From NCBI GenBank assembly GCA_963281255.1, contig OY725492.1, positions 3,587,104 to 3,651,103 on the forward strand: a stretch of DNA of 64,000 bases, given 5' to 3'. The position numbers and the translations under genes are program-made. The DNA comes from Aphrocallistes beatrix. Taxonomy: Eukaryota; Porifera; Hexactinellida; Sceptrulophora; Aphrocallistidae. The notes beneath the pieces were generated by a model, which was given only the letters and a program-made list of their open reading frames with translations, was not told where the DNA came from and made no database searches. Position 1 is the first letter of the stretch; each line of letters opens with the position of its first letter. Positions 41,707-52,068 of this stretch are shown here, one piece after another.

Positions 41707-42831
41707 TTAGGAGTAATAATTCTTGTTAAGAAGAGGTCTGTACACTTTATAATGATAGACTCTCTTCTTCCTTTCAATACAGCTCTTCACAAACATAATT
41801 ATCGTCATTGTAATATAAGGAATCATAATAATCAATGCCGAAACTATAATAAAGATTTTTTCTACACAACCAATCAAGATCAAGGCGAAATCGAGATAAG
41901 GTAGCTGATGGGTTGCTAGGGGAGAGAAATAGTCGATATGGTACAGAACAGGAAATATACATTCACCATAATATAGGAATGTTGATGTGACCATTTCTAT
42001 CACTTGGAGTGCCTCGACACAAAATAAACATAATAACCCAATTGCTAAACTCTTAACTGTAACGTTGAAATATCGTTTGTTATTCCGATGAAGCTTTAAG
42101 AGATGAACTTCGTAATTGTGATACAAATCCTGTTCTTCCCATTTCATCGCTTTTTTGATTACCAATATTTGTCTCAAGAATCCGACGGAATACACTACAA
42201 GTGTAATCAACATAACGATTTTCCCAATAAACGTGGTATAGGGTAGCACTCCGAGGATGAAGAGAGCCACGGTAAGAAAGGCAGTGTACCAGATGCATCG
42301 GTAGATGTTCTTGCATGTACCACTCACATAGGTGTTACTGATAAATTGAAAGAAACTGATGGCTACTCCAAATGTTAAGATCAAACTTACTCGACCTATG
42401 TTGAGAAAAATTGCCACTAGAGGATATTGATATTCATACATCCAGATTCGGTGTTCTTTTATTTGTGAAATACAAGTGGTGTTGAAAGGCAAAGAAATTT
42501 CACCCAAAAAGGGAATTACTCGAATCAACTGAGGGTATAAGAATCCCAAACAATAAGAAATGCCAGAAACGAGTTCGATAACTAAAATTGTCAGAAGTAA
42601 CTTTCCTTGGGTAATTTTCATTTGTTTGTTTGTATAATCTGAGCCTGAATGGGATGATTTGGTCAATCTGCGTTGTGATCGTTTGTGGAATATTATATTC
42701 CTCGTTACCACCACTACCCATCCGATGTTAAAAAATATCCACAATGGCATAACGATGACAAGTGCGGCTCCTTCTAAAATGGAAATACATTTTTCGAGAT
42801 TCAAAATTATTGAAATTGAATCTTGAATCAT
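41707..42831 (-). CDS. Orphan seven-transmembrane protein, tandem copy 2
   Basis: 374 residues, intact, single exon, same topology as copy 1. It lacks the three extra N-terminal residues of copy 1 and so groups with copies 3 and 4. Distinctive changes are an FLRQILVIKKA loop and YSVGF in place of YYIRF after span 5, and CVEKIFIIVSALIIMI in span 7. Most of the remaining differences from the other copies are conservative hydrophobic swaps inside membrane spans, while loop motifs and cysteines stay fixed. This suggests selection on the protein. Its upstream region was later split by the long-palindrome element at 42969-44874. Confidence 0.8.
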   Translation of the reverse strand: MIQDSISIILNLEKCISILEGAALVIVMPLWIFFNIGWVVVVTRNIIFHKRSQRRLTKSSHSGSDYTNKQMKITQGKLLLTILVIELVSGISYCLGFLYPQLIRVIPFLGEISLPFNTTCISQIKEHRIWMYEYQYPLVAIFLNIGRVSLILTFGVAISFFQFISNTYVSGTCKNIYRCIWYTAFLTVALFILGVLPYTTFIGKIVMLITLVVYSVGFLRQILVIKKAMKWEEQDLYHNYEVHLLKLHRNNKRYFNVTVKSLAIGLLCLFCVEALQVIEMVTSTFLYYGECIFPVLYHIDYFSPLATHQLPYLDFALILIGCVEKIFIIVSALIIMIPYITMTIIMFVKSCIERKKRVYHYKVYRPLLNKNYYS

Positions 42832-42868
42832 AATAGTCCAGTTGAGTCTGTTAATCCCTATCTCTTAC

Positions 42869-42875
42869 TTTTATA
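42869..42875 (-). promoter_or_regulatory. TATA box of 7TM copy 2
   Basis: TATAAAA 38 bp upstream of the ATG, inside a block conserved with copies 3 and 4 (TCCCTATCTCTTACTT on the plus strand). Confidence 0.6.
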
Positions 42876-42968
42876 CATACGTATACCAATCTACACATCT
42901 TGTGCAAGCTCCTAAAAACCACGAATTTAACAGTATACGTAAATCGGTAGAAAAGAAGAGTTGTGTAT

Positions 42969-44874
42969 GGGGAATTCCATGTCAAAAAAACCAATAATTT
43001 CACCACCATCAACCGATTGGTCTGAAATTTGCTGTGTGACAGGGCACGTATATGTCTTTACTTTTGTGAAAATTTCAGATCAATCGGTCATGTGGTTTTT
43101 GAGTTATGACGTCACAAACTTTTGAATTTTTGCTGTTTTGACCAAGGATTTTCACTATGGTAAAATCCCATCCCATTTTAAACTCGAATAACTCGAAAAA
43201 TATTCATCAAATTCTTTCATAAATTGCAATACTTATGTTTTTACATATGAAGAATACGAAAAACCTGAGTAAATTAAGTTTTGAGTTCCTTTTCTTCGTG
43301 AAAACTGGAACTGAAACCAACTCCCGAAGCAAACCGGAACTATGACGTAACAAAAATGTATATTTTTGTAACTGTTTTATTTTTGGGTATTTTACTGTTT
43401 ATATTCATAATTCATTGTATAAAAAAATTCATTTGGTTTCCATATGTTCTCTTTGAGTTATTCACATTTTTGTACCTGTAAACGCTTTCTATATATAATT
43501 CAAAATTTTATGCCTTTTGTAAAAATATAAAATTGACCTGACAACTCTCAATTCTACCATTTTGAAAATGCTTTTTTGTCTTCCTCTATAATATCACTAA
43601 TTCTTACAACATTCTGCAATTGATATGTGAACTTGGAATTATAAGTATGTTGTATATTTGACCACAGACAGACTAAACATAAACAGTGTGTAATGCTGTT
43701 GTTGCTATGTAATAGGAATGCAATAAATGTCACTAATGAGTTGAAAATATAAATATGACGCCAGAGTATCCATATCCGTTGTTAAAATTTCGATTAGTCA
43801 TCATATGATTGCACAATAGGTTATATTTGGGACACATTTAGTGAATTTCAGAGGTTGTTTAAGGGCACTTCTAAGTTTGTTTTAATATAGTTTCTTTGTA
43901 TAGAACTGAGCTGTGAATGGGTTGATGCGAAAGTGAATATTTTTCATGGAATGTTGNNNNNNNNNNNNNNNNNNNNNNNNNNNNNNNNNNNNNNNNNNNN
44001 NNNNNNNNNNNNNNNNNNNNNNNNNNNNNNNNNNNNNNNNNNNNNNNNNNNNNNNNNNNNNNNNNNNNNNNNNNNNNNNNNNNNNNNNNNNNNNNNNNNN
44101 NNNNNNNNNNNNNNNNNNNNNNNNNNNNNNNNNNNNNNNNNNNNNNNNNNNNNNNNCACTGTTTATGTTTAGTCTGTCTGTGGTCAAATATACAACATAC
44201 TTATAATTCCAAGTTCACATATCAATTGCAGAATGTTGTAAGAATTAGTGATATTATAGAGGAAGACAAAAAAGCATTTTCAAAATGGTAGAATTGAGAG
44301 TTGTCAGGTCAATTTTATATTTTTACAAAAGGCATAAAATTTTGAATTATATATAGAAAGCGTTTACAGGTACAAAAATGTGAATAACTCAAAGAGAACA
44401 TATGGAAACCAAATGAATTTTTTTATACAATGAATTATGAATATAAACAGTAAAATACCCAAAAATAAAACAGTTACAAAAATATACATTTTTGTTACGT
44501 CATAGTTCCGGTTTGCTTCGGGAGTTGGTTTCAGTTCCAGTTTTCACGAAGAAAAGGAACTCAAAACTTAATTTACTCAGGTTTTTCGTATTCTTCATAT
44601 GTAAAAACATAAGTTTGCAATTTATGAAAGAATTTGATGAATATTTTTCGAGTTATTCGAGTTTAAAATGGGATGGGATTTTACCATAGTGAAAATCCTT
44701 GGTCAAAACAGCAAAAATTCAAAAGTTTGTGACGTCATAACTCAAAAACCACATGACCGATTGATCTGAAATTTTCACAAAAGTAAAGACATATACGTGC
44801 CCTGTCACACAGCAAATTTCAGACCAATCGGTTGATGGTGGTGAAATTATTGGTTTTTTGACATGGAATTCCCC
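42969..44874. mobile_element. Long-palindrome (fold-back) transposon spanning the assembly gap
   Basis: Left arm from GGGGAATTCCATGTC (42969) to at least 43692 is the reverse complement of 44157-44874, ending GACATGGAATTCCCC. Over ~720 bp I see only a few differences. The right arm is still fully paired where it meets the gap, so the true arms may be longer. GTAT flanks both ends. Units 3 and 4 have the same flanking sequence without the element (GTTGTGTACAAG near 48910, GTTGTGTGTACATG near 53332). No ORF seen in the visible part; any transposase could only lie in the gap or the 43693-43956 segment. Confidence 0.88.
43957..44156. other. Assembly gap (200 N)
   Basis: Exactly 200 N, a placeholder size. 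It lies between the two arms of the palindrome, which is a likely cause of the failure to assemble. Confidence 0.98.
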
Positions 44875-45780
44875 GTATACAAAGTAGGATGTCAGCTGAC
44901 CTAAAAGTTTAAAGTTTATGTTTACATTTTATAGGTACTATTGCGATAGATGTTTTTCTGTATTGAAGTTATTGAAGTAGTTTAGGAAGAAATCTTGTCA
45001 GATGATGTGAACTGAGCTAGTAATTATTTATTGAAATTTGAACTATGATTTGAATTCAATATACGCAATAGTCAAATCATCAGAAAATATCCTATCATCT
45101 AGTCTAAAAAAAGTCGGCAAATCTCTATCGACAGGTAATTTATGCCTACTTTGCCGAGGAATGTTGAATTGAAAGTGAAAGTTAATTGAAAGTGAATTGA
45201 AATTGAAAATGAAAGTGGGGTCATTTCTATTTATACCTTTGACTCCACGTCATTAAATAATTTTCCTCTTTAAATGTCCAATCATAGCATCCTCTAAGTG
45301 ATCTTAGATCAAACTAAGAGAGTAATTATAATTCGCATTGAGTTCAATTTCCCAAGAGTGCTTCGCTTGCTTGCGCTGCGCGGCTGGCGAATACTTCGTG
45401 TCCACATGAGTCGCCCTCCAGACACCTATGCTAATGCAATAATACTAGACGCCTATTTCAGATAAATACAAACAAAACGAATATGTAGTGGTGCTATAGT
45501 GCATTTCGCTTTCAGCTATTATAATAATTATGACAATGTCACACAGTCATTTACCATTCTTCCTAATCCCAACCAAACATAAACATCGCACCTCACGACA
45601 CTAAATCATCCAATATTTTTACTTCAGAAAGTGCTGTTAAATATCGACTTTCCGAGGCCAAACCGATTGGAAGATTTAGTCCCTTCAAGCCAAAGTTAAC
45701 TCAATGAGAAACTCTCGCATTCATTTATCGAGCAGTAGCAAGGGAAATTCTCGTGGCACTTCATCCTCAAAGGACAGTTG
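44875..45780. repeat. Rest of duplicated unit 2 (upstream flank of 7TM copy 2)
   Basis: Matches 48915-50430 in unit 3 and 53340-53690 in unit 4: GTCAGCTGACCTAAAAG, then AGGAAGAAATCTTGTCAGATG, a GC-rich motif at 45357-45420, and a segment at 45555-45745. Relative to unit 3, unit 2 lacks ~690 bp near 49000-49600 and ~125 bp near 50113-50238. Confidence 0.75.
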
Positions 45781-46090
45781 TGAGATGTGATGACGTAATA
45801 ACAAAGTGATGAGTCATTATTTTTTGATGATAGTTGCATCATATGTGAGGTATGTTAGTATACAGATTCAATTAAAATTTCAGCCTTTTATCTCCTATAA
45901 TGGCTGAGTTATGCTCGAATAACTGTATTGCTTAACTTTAAAATATGTGACAATGACATCATAATTCCATGATGAGTCGACATTTTCGTCTGAGCTACGA
46001 ACTTACTGGAGCCATAGCCAAAATACTCCCACATGCCAAAAATCAGCTTTCTACGCCTGGCAGTTTCTTCAATCAATTCGTTACAGATAT
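45780..46090. repeat. Partial copy of the fold-back element at 51081-51815
   Basis: 45785-46090 is similar to the reverse complement of ~51300-51640: CATGATGAGTCGACATTT, CTCCCACATGCCAAAAATC, CAGTTTCTTCAATCAATTC. Only one arm remains. Confidence 0.7.
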
Positions 46091-46157
46091 ATACATATAT
46101 ATATATATAGAGAGATATATATATAGAGAGAGATATATATATATATATAGATATATA
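46087..46157. repeat. TA/GA microsatellite
   Basis: Alternating (TA)n and GAGAGATATA runs. Confidence 0.9.
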
Positions 46158-46290
46158 GTTCTCTTTTGGTTCGAATTATACCTTTCAGGCAGAATTAATC
46201 GATTCCATCAACGGTGCATATATCCCTGTTAAATACTGTGTCTCTCAAGGTTAATGTCTCGCCCTCTTACTTGCACTATATCCCAGTCTG

Positions 46291-47133
46291 CATCTTATAT
46301 ATTAAAATGCTAGGATTTTTTTTTTTTTGTGTGTGTTTGTCCGAATTGATTGAAGAATTGGGAAGTCGTAGAGGTGTGAAAATTTGCATGTAGGTGTCAA
46401 ATGATATGCCTACGATTAAGTTCTAAGATCTAAGCGAAATTTTCACATCTCTGCAAAAAAAATGGAAAACAATTTTTCGCACCTTTTCTATACAAAATAA
46501 ATGACTACACTATTACAATAGAAATCATTGCACAAGTACGACACTACAATAAATAGATCGTCATTGTTATTAATACTTCAAAGCCACAACTTATGTTTGA
46601 TATCTTAAATGTATTATAGTGTATGGCTATAAAAAAGATTATCTGCATATTTTCACACCATTTGATGAATTTTGAAAATAATGCTAGAGACTAGCTTCCA
46701 ACGGGTGACATGGGGTTTTCAGGGGTGTAGATTTCGAATATCATATTTTCAGATCTATATGATAATTATTTGTTTACTTTTGTTTAGAATAGATACATAA
46801 AGTAAACAAATCTCAAAAATATGCTAGAAACTTGCTTACAACGGTTGACATGGGGTTTTCAGGGGTGTAGATGTTGAATATCATATTTTTGAGTAAATTT
46901 GATCATCAATTTGTTTACTTTTGTTTACAATAGATACATAAAGTAAACAAATTACAAAAATGGACTAGAGTCTAGCTTCCAACGGTTGACATGGGGTTTT
47001 AGTGCTGTAGATTTTGAATATTATATTTTCGGATCCATATGAGAAATTATTTGTCGACCTTTGTTTACAATAGTTATATAAAGGAAAAACGTAAACGTAG
47101 TGTCCGCAAGCCGCGCAGCGCAAGCAAGCGAAG
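46291..47133. mobile_element. Rolling-circle (Helitron)-like insertion with three 140-bp repeats
   Basis: The sister sequence at 50750 reads CAGTCTGCGTTAAATATTAA without interruption. Here ~840 bp sits between CAGTCTGC and GTTAAATATTAA with no target duplication. The insert starts ATCTTATATATTAAAATG and ends in the GC-rich hairpin block GCGCAGCGCAAGCAAGCGAAGCGTGCTT. AT-rich start, 3' hairpin, no duplication and no inverted termini suggest a non-autonomous Helitron, although the ends are not exact TC/CTRR. Units at ~46681, ~46821 and ~46961 (period 140 bp) share GACATGGGGTTTT and ATAGATACATAAAGTAAACAAA. Confidence 0.65.
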
Positions 47134-47665
47134 CGTGCTTGTTAAATATTAATATGTCTAGTTATGCGATTTCACAACATAAACAAAAATTGTATCCAGC
47201 GTACGATGACGTAAAATGTATTCCAGCATAGGCCAATTATAATTCTATTTAGATCAACTTTTGATTTATTGCTTTGAAAACATTCATATTCATTTTGAAT
47301 CAGTATTTATTTATAAATGTACGTATATGAACTAGAGAGGTAAACTCGGTCAAAGGCGGGGGCCCAAATGAAGACATAAAATTACTACAACGATAATCAC
47401 CGTATATACTTAAATAGTAGCCCACCTCCCTGAATAATCACCTCCTTCGAATTGCCATATTTTAGCTTTCCAATGACCTTCTTAAAGAAGCTGGAAGTTG
47501 ATATTTATGAAATGTCTGAGTATGGGTTAAAAACAGCTGAGAAAAAAGTGAAATAAACTTGGATCATTTCTCAATATGTATCTGTACACAAGATAAAAAT
47601 ACATTTAAAGTCAAGTAAACAATGAAATTCCATTATTGGTAAATAATGTAGCACAATCTTTAACT
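47134..47665. repeat. Start of duplicated unit 3 (downstream flank of 7TM copy 3)
   Basis: Matches 50755-50960 and 41270-41700; contains no gene of its own. Confidence 0.75.
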
Positions 47666-48790
47666 TTAGGAGTCATGATTCTCATCAAGAAGAGGTCTGT
47701 ACACTTTATAATGATAGACTCTCTTCTTCCTTTCAATACAACTCTTCACAAACAGAATTATCGTCATTGTAATATAAGGAATCATAATAATCAATGCCGA
47801 AACTATAAAAATAGTTTTTTCTACAAAACTAAACAAGATCAAGGCGAAATCGAGATAAGGTAGCTGATGGGTTGCTAGGGGAGAGAAATAGTCGATATGG
47901 TACAGAACAGGAAAGATACACTCACCATAATATAGGAATGTTGATGTGACCATTTCTATCACTTGGAGTGTCTCTACACAAAATAAACATAATAACCCAA
48001 TTGCTAAACTCTTAATTGTAAAGTTGAAATATCGTTTGTTCTTCTGATGAAGCTTTAAGAGATGAACTTCGTAATTGTGATACAAATCCTGTTCTTCCCA
48101 TTTCATCGCTTTTTTGAGTACCAATATTTGTTTCAAGAATCTGATGTAGTACACTGCAAGTGCAATCACCATAATGATCTTCCCAATAAACGTGGTATAG
48201 GGTAGCACTCCGAGGATGAAGAGAGCCACGGTAAGAAAGGCAGTGTACCAGATGCATCGGTAGATGTTCTTGCATATACCACTCACATAGGTGTTCGTGA
48301 TAAATTGAAAGAAACTGATGGCTACTGCAAATGTTAAGATCAAACTTACTGGACCTATGTTGAGAAAAATTGCCACTAGAGGATATTGATATTCAAACAT
48401 CCATATTTGGTGTTTTTTTATTTGTGAAATACAAGTGGTGTTGAAAGGCAAAGAAATGTCACCCAAAAAGGGAATTACTCGAATCAACTGAGGATACAAG
48501 AATCCTAAACAATAAGAAATGCCAGAAACGAGTTCGATAACTAAAATTGTCAGAAGTAACTTTCCTTGGGTAATTTTATTTTGTTTGTTTTTAAAATCTG
48601 AGCCTGAATGGGATGATTTGGCCAATCTACGTTGTGATTGTTTGTGGAATCTTATATTCCTCGTTACCACCACTACCCATCCGATGTTAAATATTATCCA
48701 TAGTGGCATAACGATGACAAGTGCGACTACTTCTAAAATGAAAATACATTTTTCGAGATTCAAAATTAGTGAAATTGAATCCTGAATCAT
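47666..48790 (-). CDS. Orphan seven-transmembrane protein, tandem copy 3
   Basis: 374 residues, intact, single exon. Differences from copies 1, 2 and 4 include IGPVSLILTFAVAIS for IGRVSLILTFGVAIS in span 3 (an Arg-to-Pro change), TNTYVSGICKN in the second inner loop (Thr to Ile, the cysteine kept) and a Lys/Asn-rich FKNKQNKITQGK first inner loop. The NTTC sequon, the span-4 block and the GECIFPVLYHIDYF outer loop are unchanged. Confidence 0.8.
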   Translation of the reverse strand: MIQDSISLILNLEKCIFILEVVALVIVMPLWIIFNIGWVVVVTRNIRFHKQSQRRLAKSSHSGSDFKNKQNKITQGKLLLTILVIELVSGISYCLGFLYPQLIRVIPFLGDISLPFNTTCISQIKKHQIWMFEYQYPLVAIFLNIGPVSLILTFAVAISFFQFITNTYVSGICKNIYRCIWYTAFLTVALFILGVLPYTTFIGKIIMVIALAVYYIRFLKQILVLKKAMKWEEQDLYHNYEVHLLKLHQKNKRYFNFTIKSLAIGLLCLFCVETLQVIEMVTSTFLYYGECIFPVLYHIDYFSPLATHQLPYLDFALILFSFVEKTIFIVSALIIMIPYITMTIILFVKSCIERKKRVYHYKVYRPLLDENHDS

Positions 48791-48827
48791 AATAGGGCAG
48801 TTGAGTCTTTTAATCCCTATCTCTTAC

Positions 48828-48834
48828 TTTTATA
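48828..48834 (-). promoter_or_regulatory. TATA box of 7TM copy 3
   Basis: TATAAAA 38 bp upstream of the ATG. Confidence 0.6.
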
Positions 48835-50750
48835 CATATGTATACCTATATACACATATTATGTAAGCTCCTAATAGACCACTAATTTAACAGTATTGGT
48901 GGAAAAGTTGTGTACAAGATATGATGTCAGCTGACCTAAAAGTTTAAAGTTTATGCTTACATTTTACAGGTACTTTTACGATAGATATGTTTTTCTGTAG
49001 CAATTACGTATTGTATTATTGAAGTACATGGTGTTAAGAAATTGATGTCCTAATGCTACCACTAAGATCAATTGCAAATTAACGCTAAACCCTTAATAAT
49101 CTTTCTAATATTAACTGGATGCATTTATAATGCGAAATACCATAATTGGGATTATTTTGCCTAAGATGTGTGGTGAAAGATCTTACTAACTAAAATTACT
49201 CATTTTTCGGGGTTAATGACAAGGTTTCTCATTGCTATGAATAAACGGTGTATTTTATGATTGTACATGGATCTTCTCAATGTTCAGGTTCGGAGAGTTG
49301 GCAAGCCAAATATCTTTAGACCAACAGTTGCGAACGCGTTCCTTTTGAGTTATTCATGGTTCTTTTAGGCGAAGGTCCCGTGGCGCTCTATTGTATAAAG
49401 GTAAAACAGACATGTTTTGAAATAGTTTTGGCCCAGTTAGAGAAACCTCCAAACCGATGCAATATTGTTAGTATTGTATTTTCGAGAATCTCTTTTGTAT
49501 TATATGTTCTAAATAGAGTACTTTCATGACTATCAGACTTAATACTATAAGGAATTACATTTCAAAATTTAAGGAGGATATCAATTTCTTAACGCCCTGT
49601 ATAGGAAGAAATCTTGTCAGATGATGTGAACTGAGCTAGTAATTATTTATTGAAATTTGAACTATGATTTGAATTCAATGTACGCAATAGTCAAATCATC
49701 AGAAAATATCCTCCTATCATCTATTCTAAAAAAAGTCAGCAAATCTCTAGACAGGTAATTTAACTAATTTTCCTCTTTAAATGTCCAATCATAGCATCCT
49801 CTAAGTGACCTTAGATCAAACTAAGAGAGTAATTATAATTCGCATTGAGTTCAATTTCTCAAGAGTGCTTCGCTTGCTTGCGCTGCGCGGTTGGCGAATA
49901 CTTCGTGTCCACATGAGTCGCCCTCCAGACACCTATGCTAATGCAATAATACTAGACGCCTATTTCAGATAAATACAAACAAAACGAATATGTAGTGGTG
50001 CTATAGCGCATTTCGCTTTTAGCTATTACTATAACTTTGACAATGTCACACAGTCATTGTTCAATTTGATCCTATACTTACCATTCTTCCTAATTCTAAC
50101 CAAACATAAACATCGCACCTCACAACTAGTCATTAAAGGAAGAACTCTACGCATGAAGTGCCACAGGAAGTCCTATTTCCACTGCTTTATAAATGAATGC
50201 GAGAGCGTCACATTGAGTCAACTTCCACTTGATCAAGACACTAAATCATCCAATATTTTTACTTCAGAAAGTGCTGTTAAATATCGACTTTCCGAGGCCA
50301 AACCGATTGGAAGATTTAGTCCCTTCAAGCCAAAGTTAACTTAATGAGAAACTCTCGCATTCATTTATCGAGCAGTAGCAAGGGAAATTCTTGTGGCACT
50401 TCATCCTCAAAGGACAGTTGTATGTGATGTTGGAGTTGATTGTAGTAGGCTTTTATTCCAGTTAGTAACATGTGTTATAACACTTATGTTGTAGCACATG
50501 TTATAACAAATTGATGCGAATACAATGCTTATCTAACTGTGTATAGTAGGTCACGCTCTGATCATCCTACTATCTCGCCTTCGTCCATATTTTGGGATAT
50601 GTGACTGTTCTCTTTTGGTTCGAATTATACCTCTCAGGCAGAATTAATCGTTTCCATCAACGGTGCAAGTTATATAATATATCCCTGTTAAATACTGTGT
50701 CTCTCAAGGTGAATGTCTCGCCCTCTTACTTGCACTCTCTATTCCAGTCT
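48835..50750. repeat. Rest of duplicated unit 3
   Basis: Contains the unit landmarks GTCAGCTGACC (48930), GGAAGAAATCTTGTC (49608), a GC-rich motif at 49860-49925 and a 95-codon open frame at 50057-50344 that is partly deleted in unit 2. ~49000-49600 is present only in this unit. A short inverted repeat (AACATGTGTTATAACAC / CACATGTTATAAC) lies at ~50466-50512. Confidence 0.7.
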
Positions 50751-50930
50751 GCGTTAAATATTAATATGTCTAGTTATGCGATTTCACAACATAAACAAAA
50801 ATTGTATCCAGCGTACGATGACGTAAAATGTATTCCAGCATAGGCCAATTATAATTCTATTTAGATCAACTTTTGATTTATTGCTTTGAAAACATTTATA
50901 TTCATTTTGAGTCAGTATTTATTTATAAAC

Positions 50931-51060
50931 GTATATGAACCAGAGGTAAAAGTGAGGGGGCTCGAATGAAGACATAAAATTACTATAACGATAAACGTAT
51001 ATGAACCAGAGGTAAAAGTGAGGGGGCCCGAATGAAGACATAAAATTACTATAACGATAA
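50931..51060. repeat. Direct duplication of ~63 bp
   Basis: Two head-to-tail copies of a segment beginning CGTATATGAACCAGAGG and ending ATTACTATAACGATAA, differing by one base (GGGGGCTCGAA versus GGGGGCCCGAA); single in units 2 and 3. Confidence 0.85.
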
Positions 51061-51079
51061 TCACCGTATATCTTTACTA

Positions 51080-51815
51080 CAAGCGCGCTTCGCTTGTTTG
51101 CGCTGCGCGGCTGGCGGACACTTTGTGTCCGCCGGAGGCGCCTGTGGTCACATTGATTAATTATAAGGGAGATAACATCTCTAAATACGTCGGTCCTACT
51201 GTTATAATCGATATCGCACGAAAAATAATCAAATTTGTCAATTTTTAAATTTTGATGCGTAATGATGACGCCAAAAATCAGCTTTCTACGCCCGGCAGTT
51301 TCTTCAATCAATTCGTTAGATACATATATATAGAATTGATTGAAGAAACTGCAAAGCGCAGAAAGCTGATTTTTGGCATGTGGGAGTCTTTTGCCTATGG
51401 TTCCACTAAATTCTGAGTTCAGACGGAAATGTCGACTCATCATGTAATTATGACGTCATTGTCATCTTTTGTATAATTCGAAATTTCAGTTTTTCGACCA
51501 TAACTCAGCCATTTTAAGTGATAGAAGGCTGAAATTTTAATAGAATGTGTATATTAATATATCTCACATATGATGCACCTATCATAAAAAATGATGACAC
51601 ATCACTCTGTTATGACGTCATCATTACGCATCAAAATTTTTAAAATACAAATTTGGTGATTTTTGTGTGATATCGATTATAACAGTAGGACAGACGTATT
51701 TAGAGATGTTATCTCCCTTATAATTAATCAATGTGACCCCAGGTGCCCATAGGGCGCCTCAGGCAGACACAATGTGTCCGCCAGCCGCGCAGCGCAAGCA
51801 AGCGAAGCACGCTTG
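51080..51815. mobile_element. Fold-back element with GC-rich inverted termini
   Basis: Left end CAAGCGCGCTTCGCTTG..., right end ...CAAGCGAAGCACGCTTG. The inverted match continues inward through GGCGGACAC, GGCGCC, GTCACATTGATTAATTATAA and TATTTAGAGATGTTATCTCC for ~170 bp. A second internal inverted pair (CAAAAATCAGCTTTCT and its complement) lies near 51275 and 51365. The left arm is internally deleted relative to the right. Units 2 and 3 read ACCGTATATACTTAAATAGTAGC at this site without the element. No transposase ORF. Confidence 0.78.
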
Positions 51816-52068
51816 TACTTAAATAGTAGCCGACCCTCCCTGAATGATCACCTCCTTCGAATTGCCTTATTTTAGCTTCTCAATGACCTTTTTAAAGAGC
51901 TGGAAGATTTTATGAAATGTCTGAATATGGGTTCAAAACAACTGAAAAAAAATGAAATAAACTTGGATCATTTCTTAATATGTATTTATACACAAGATCA
52001 AAATACATTTAAAGTAAAGTAAACAATAAAATTCCAGATTGGTAAATAATGTAGCACAATCTTCAGCT
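51816..52068. repeat. Downstream flank of 7TM copy 4
   Basis: Shares ATAGTAGCC, GAATTGCCTTATTTTAGC and TTTAAAGTAAAGTAAACAA with units 2 and 3. Confidence 0.7.
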
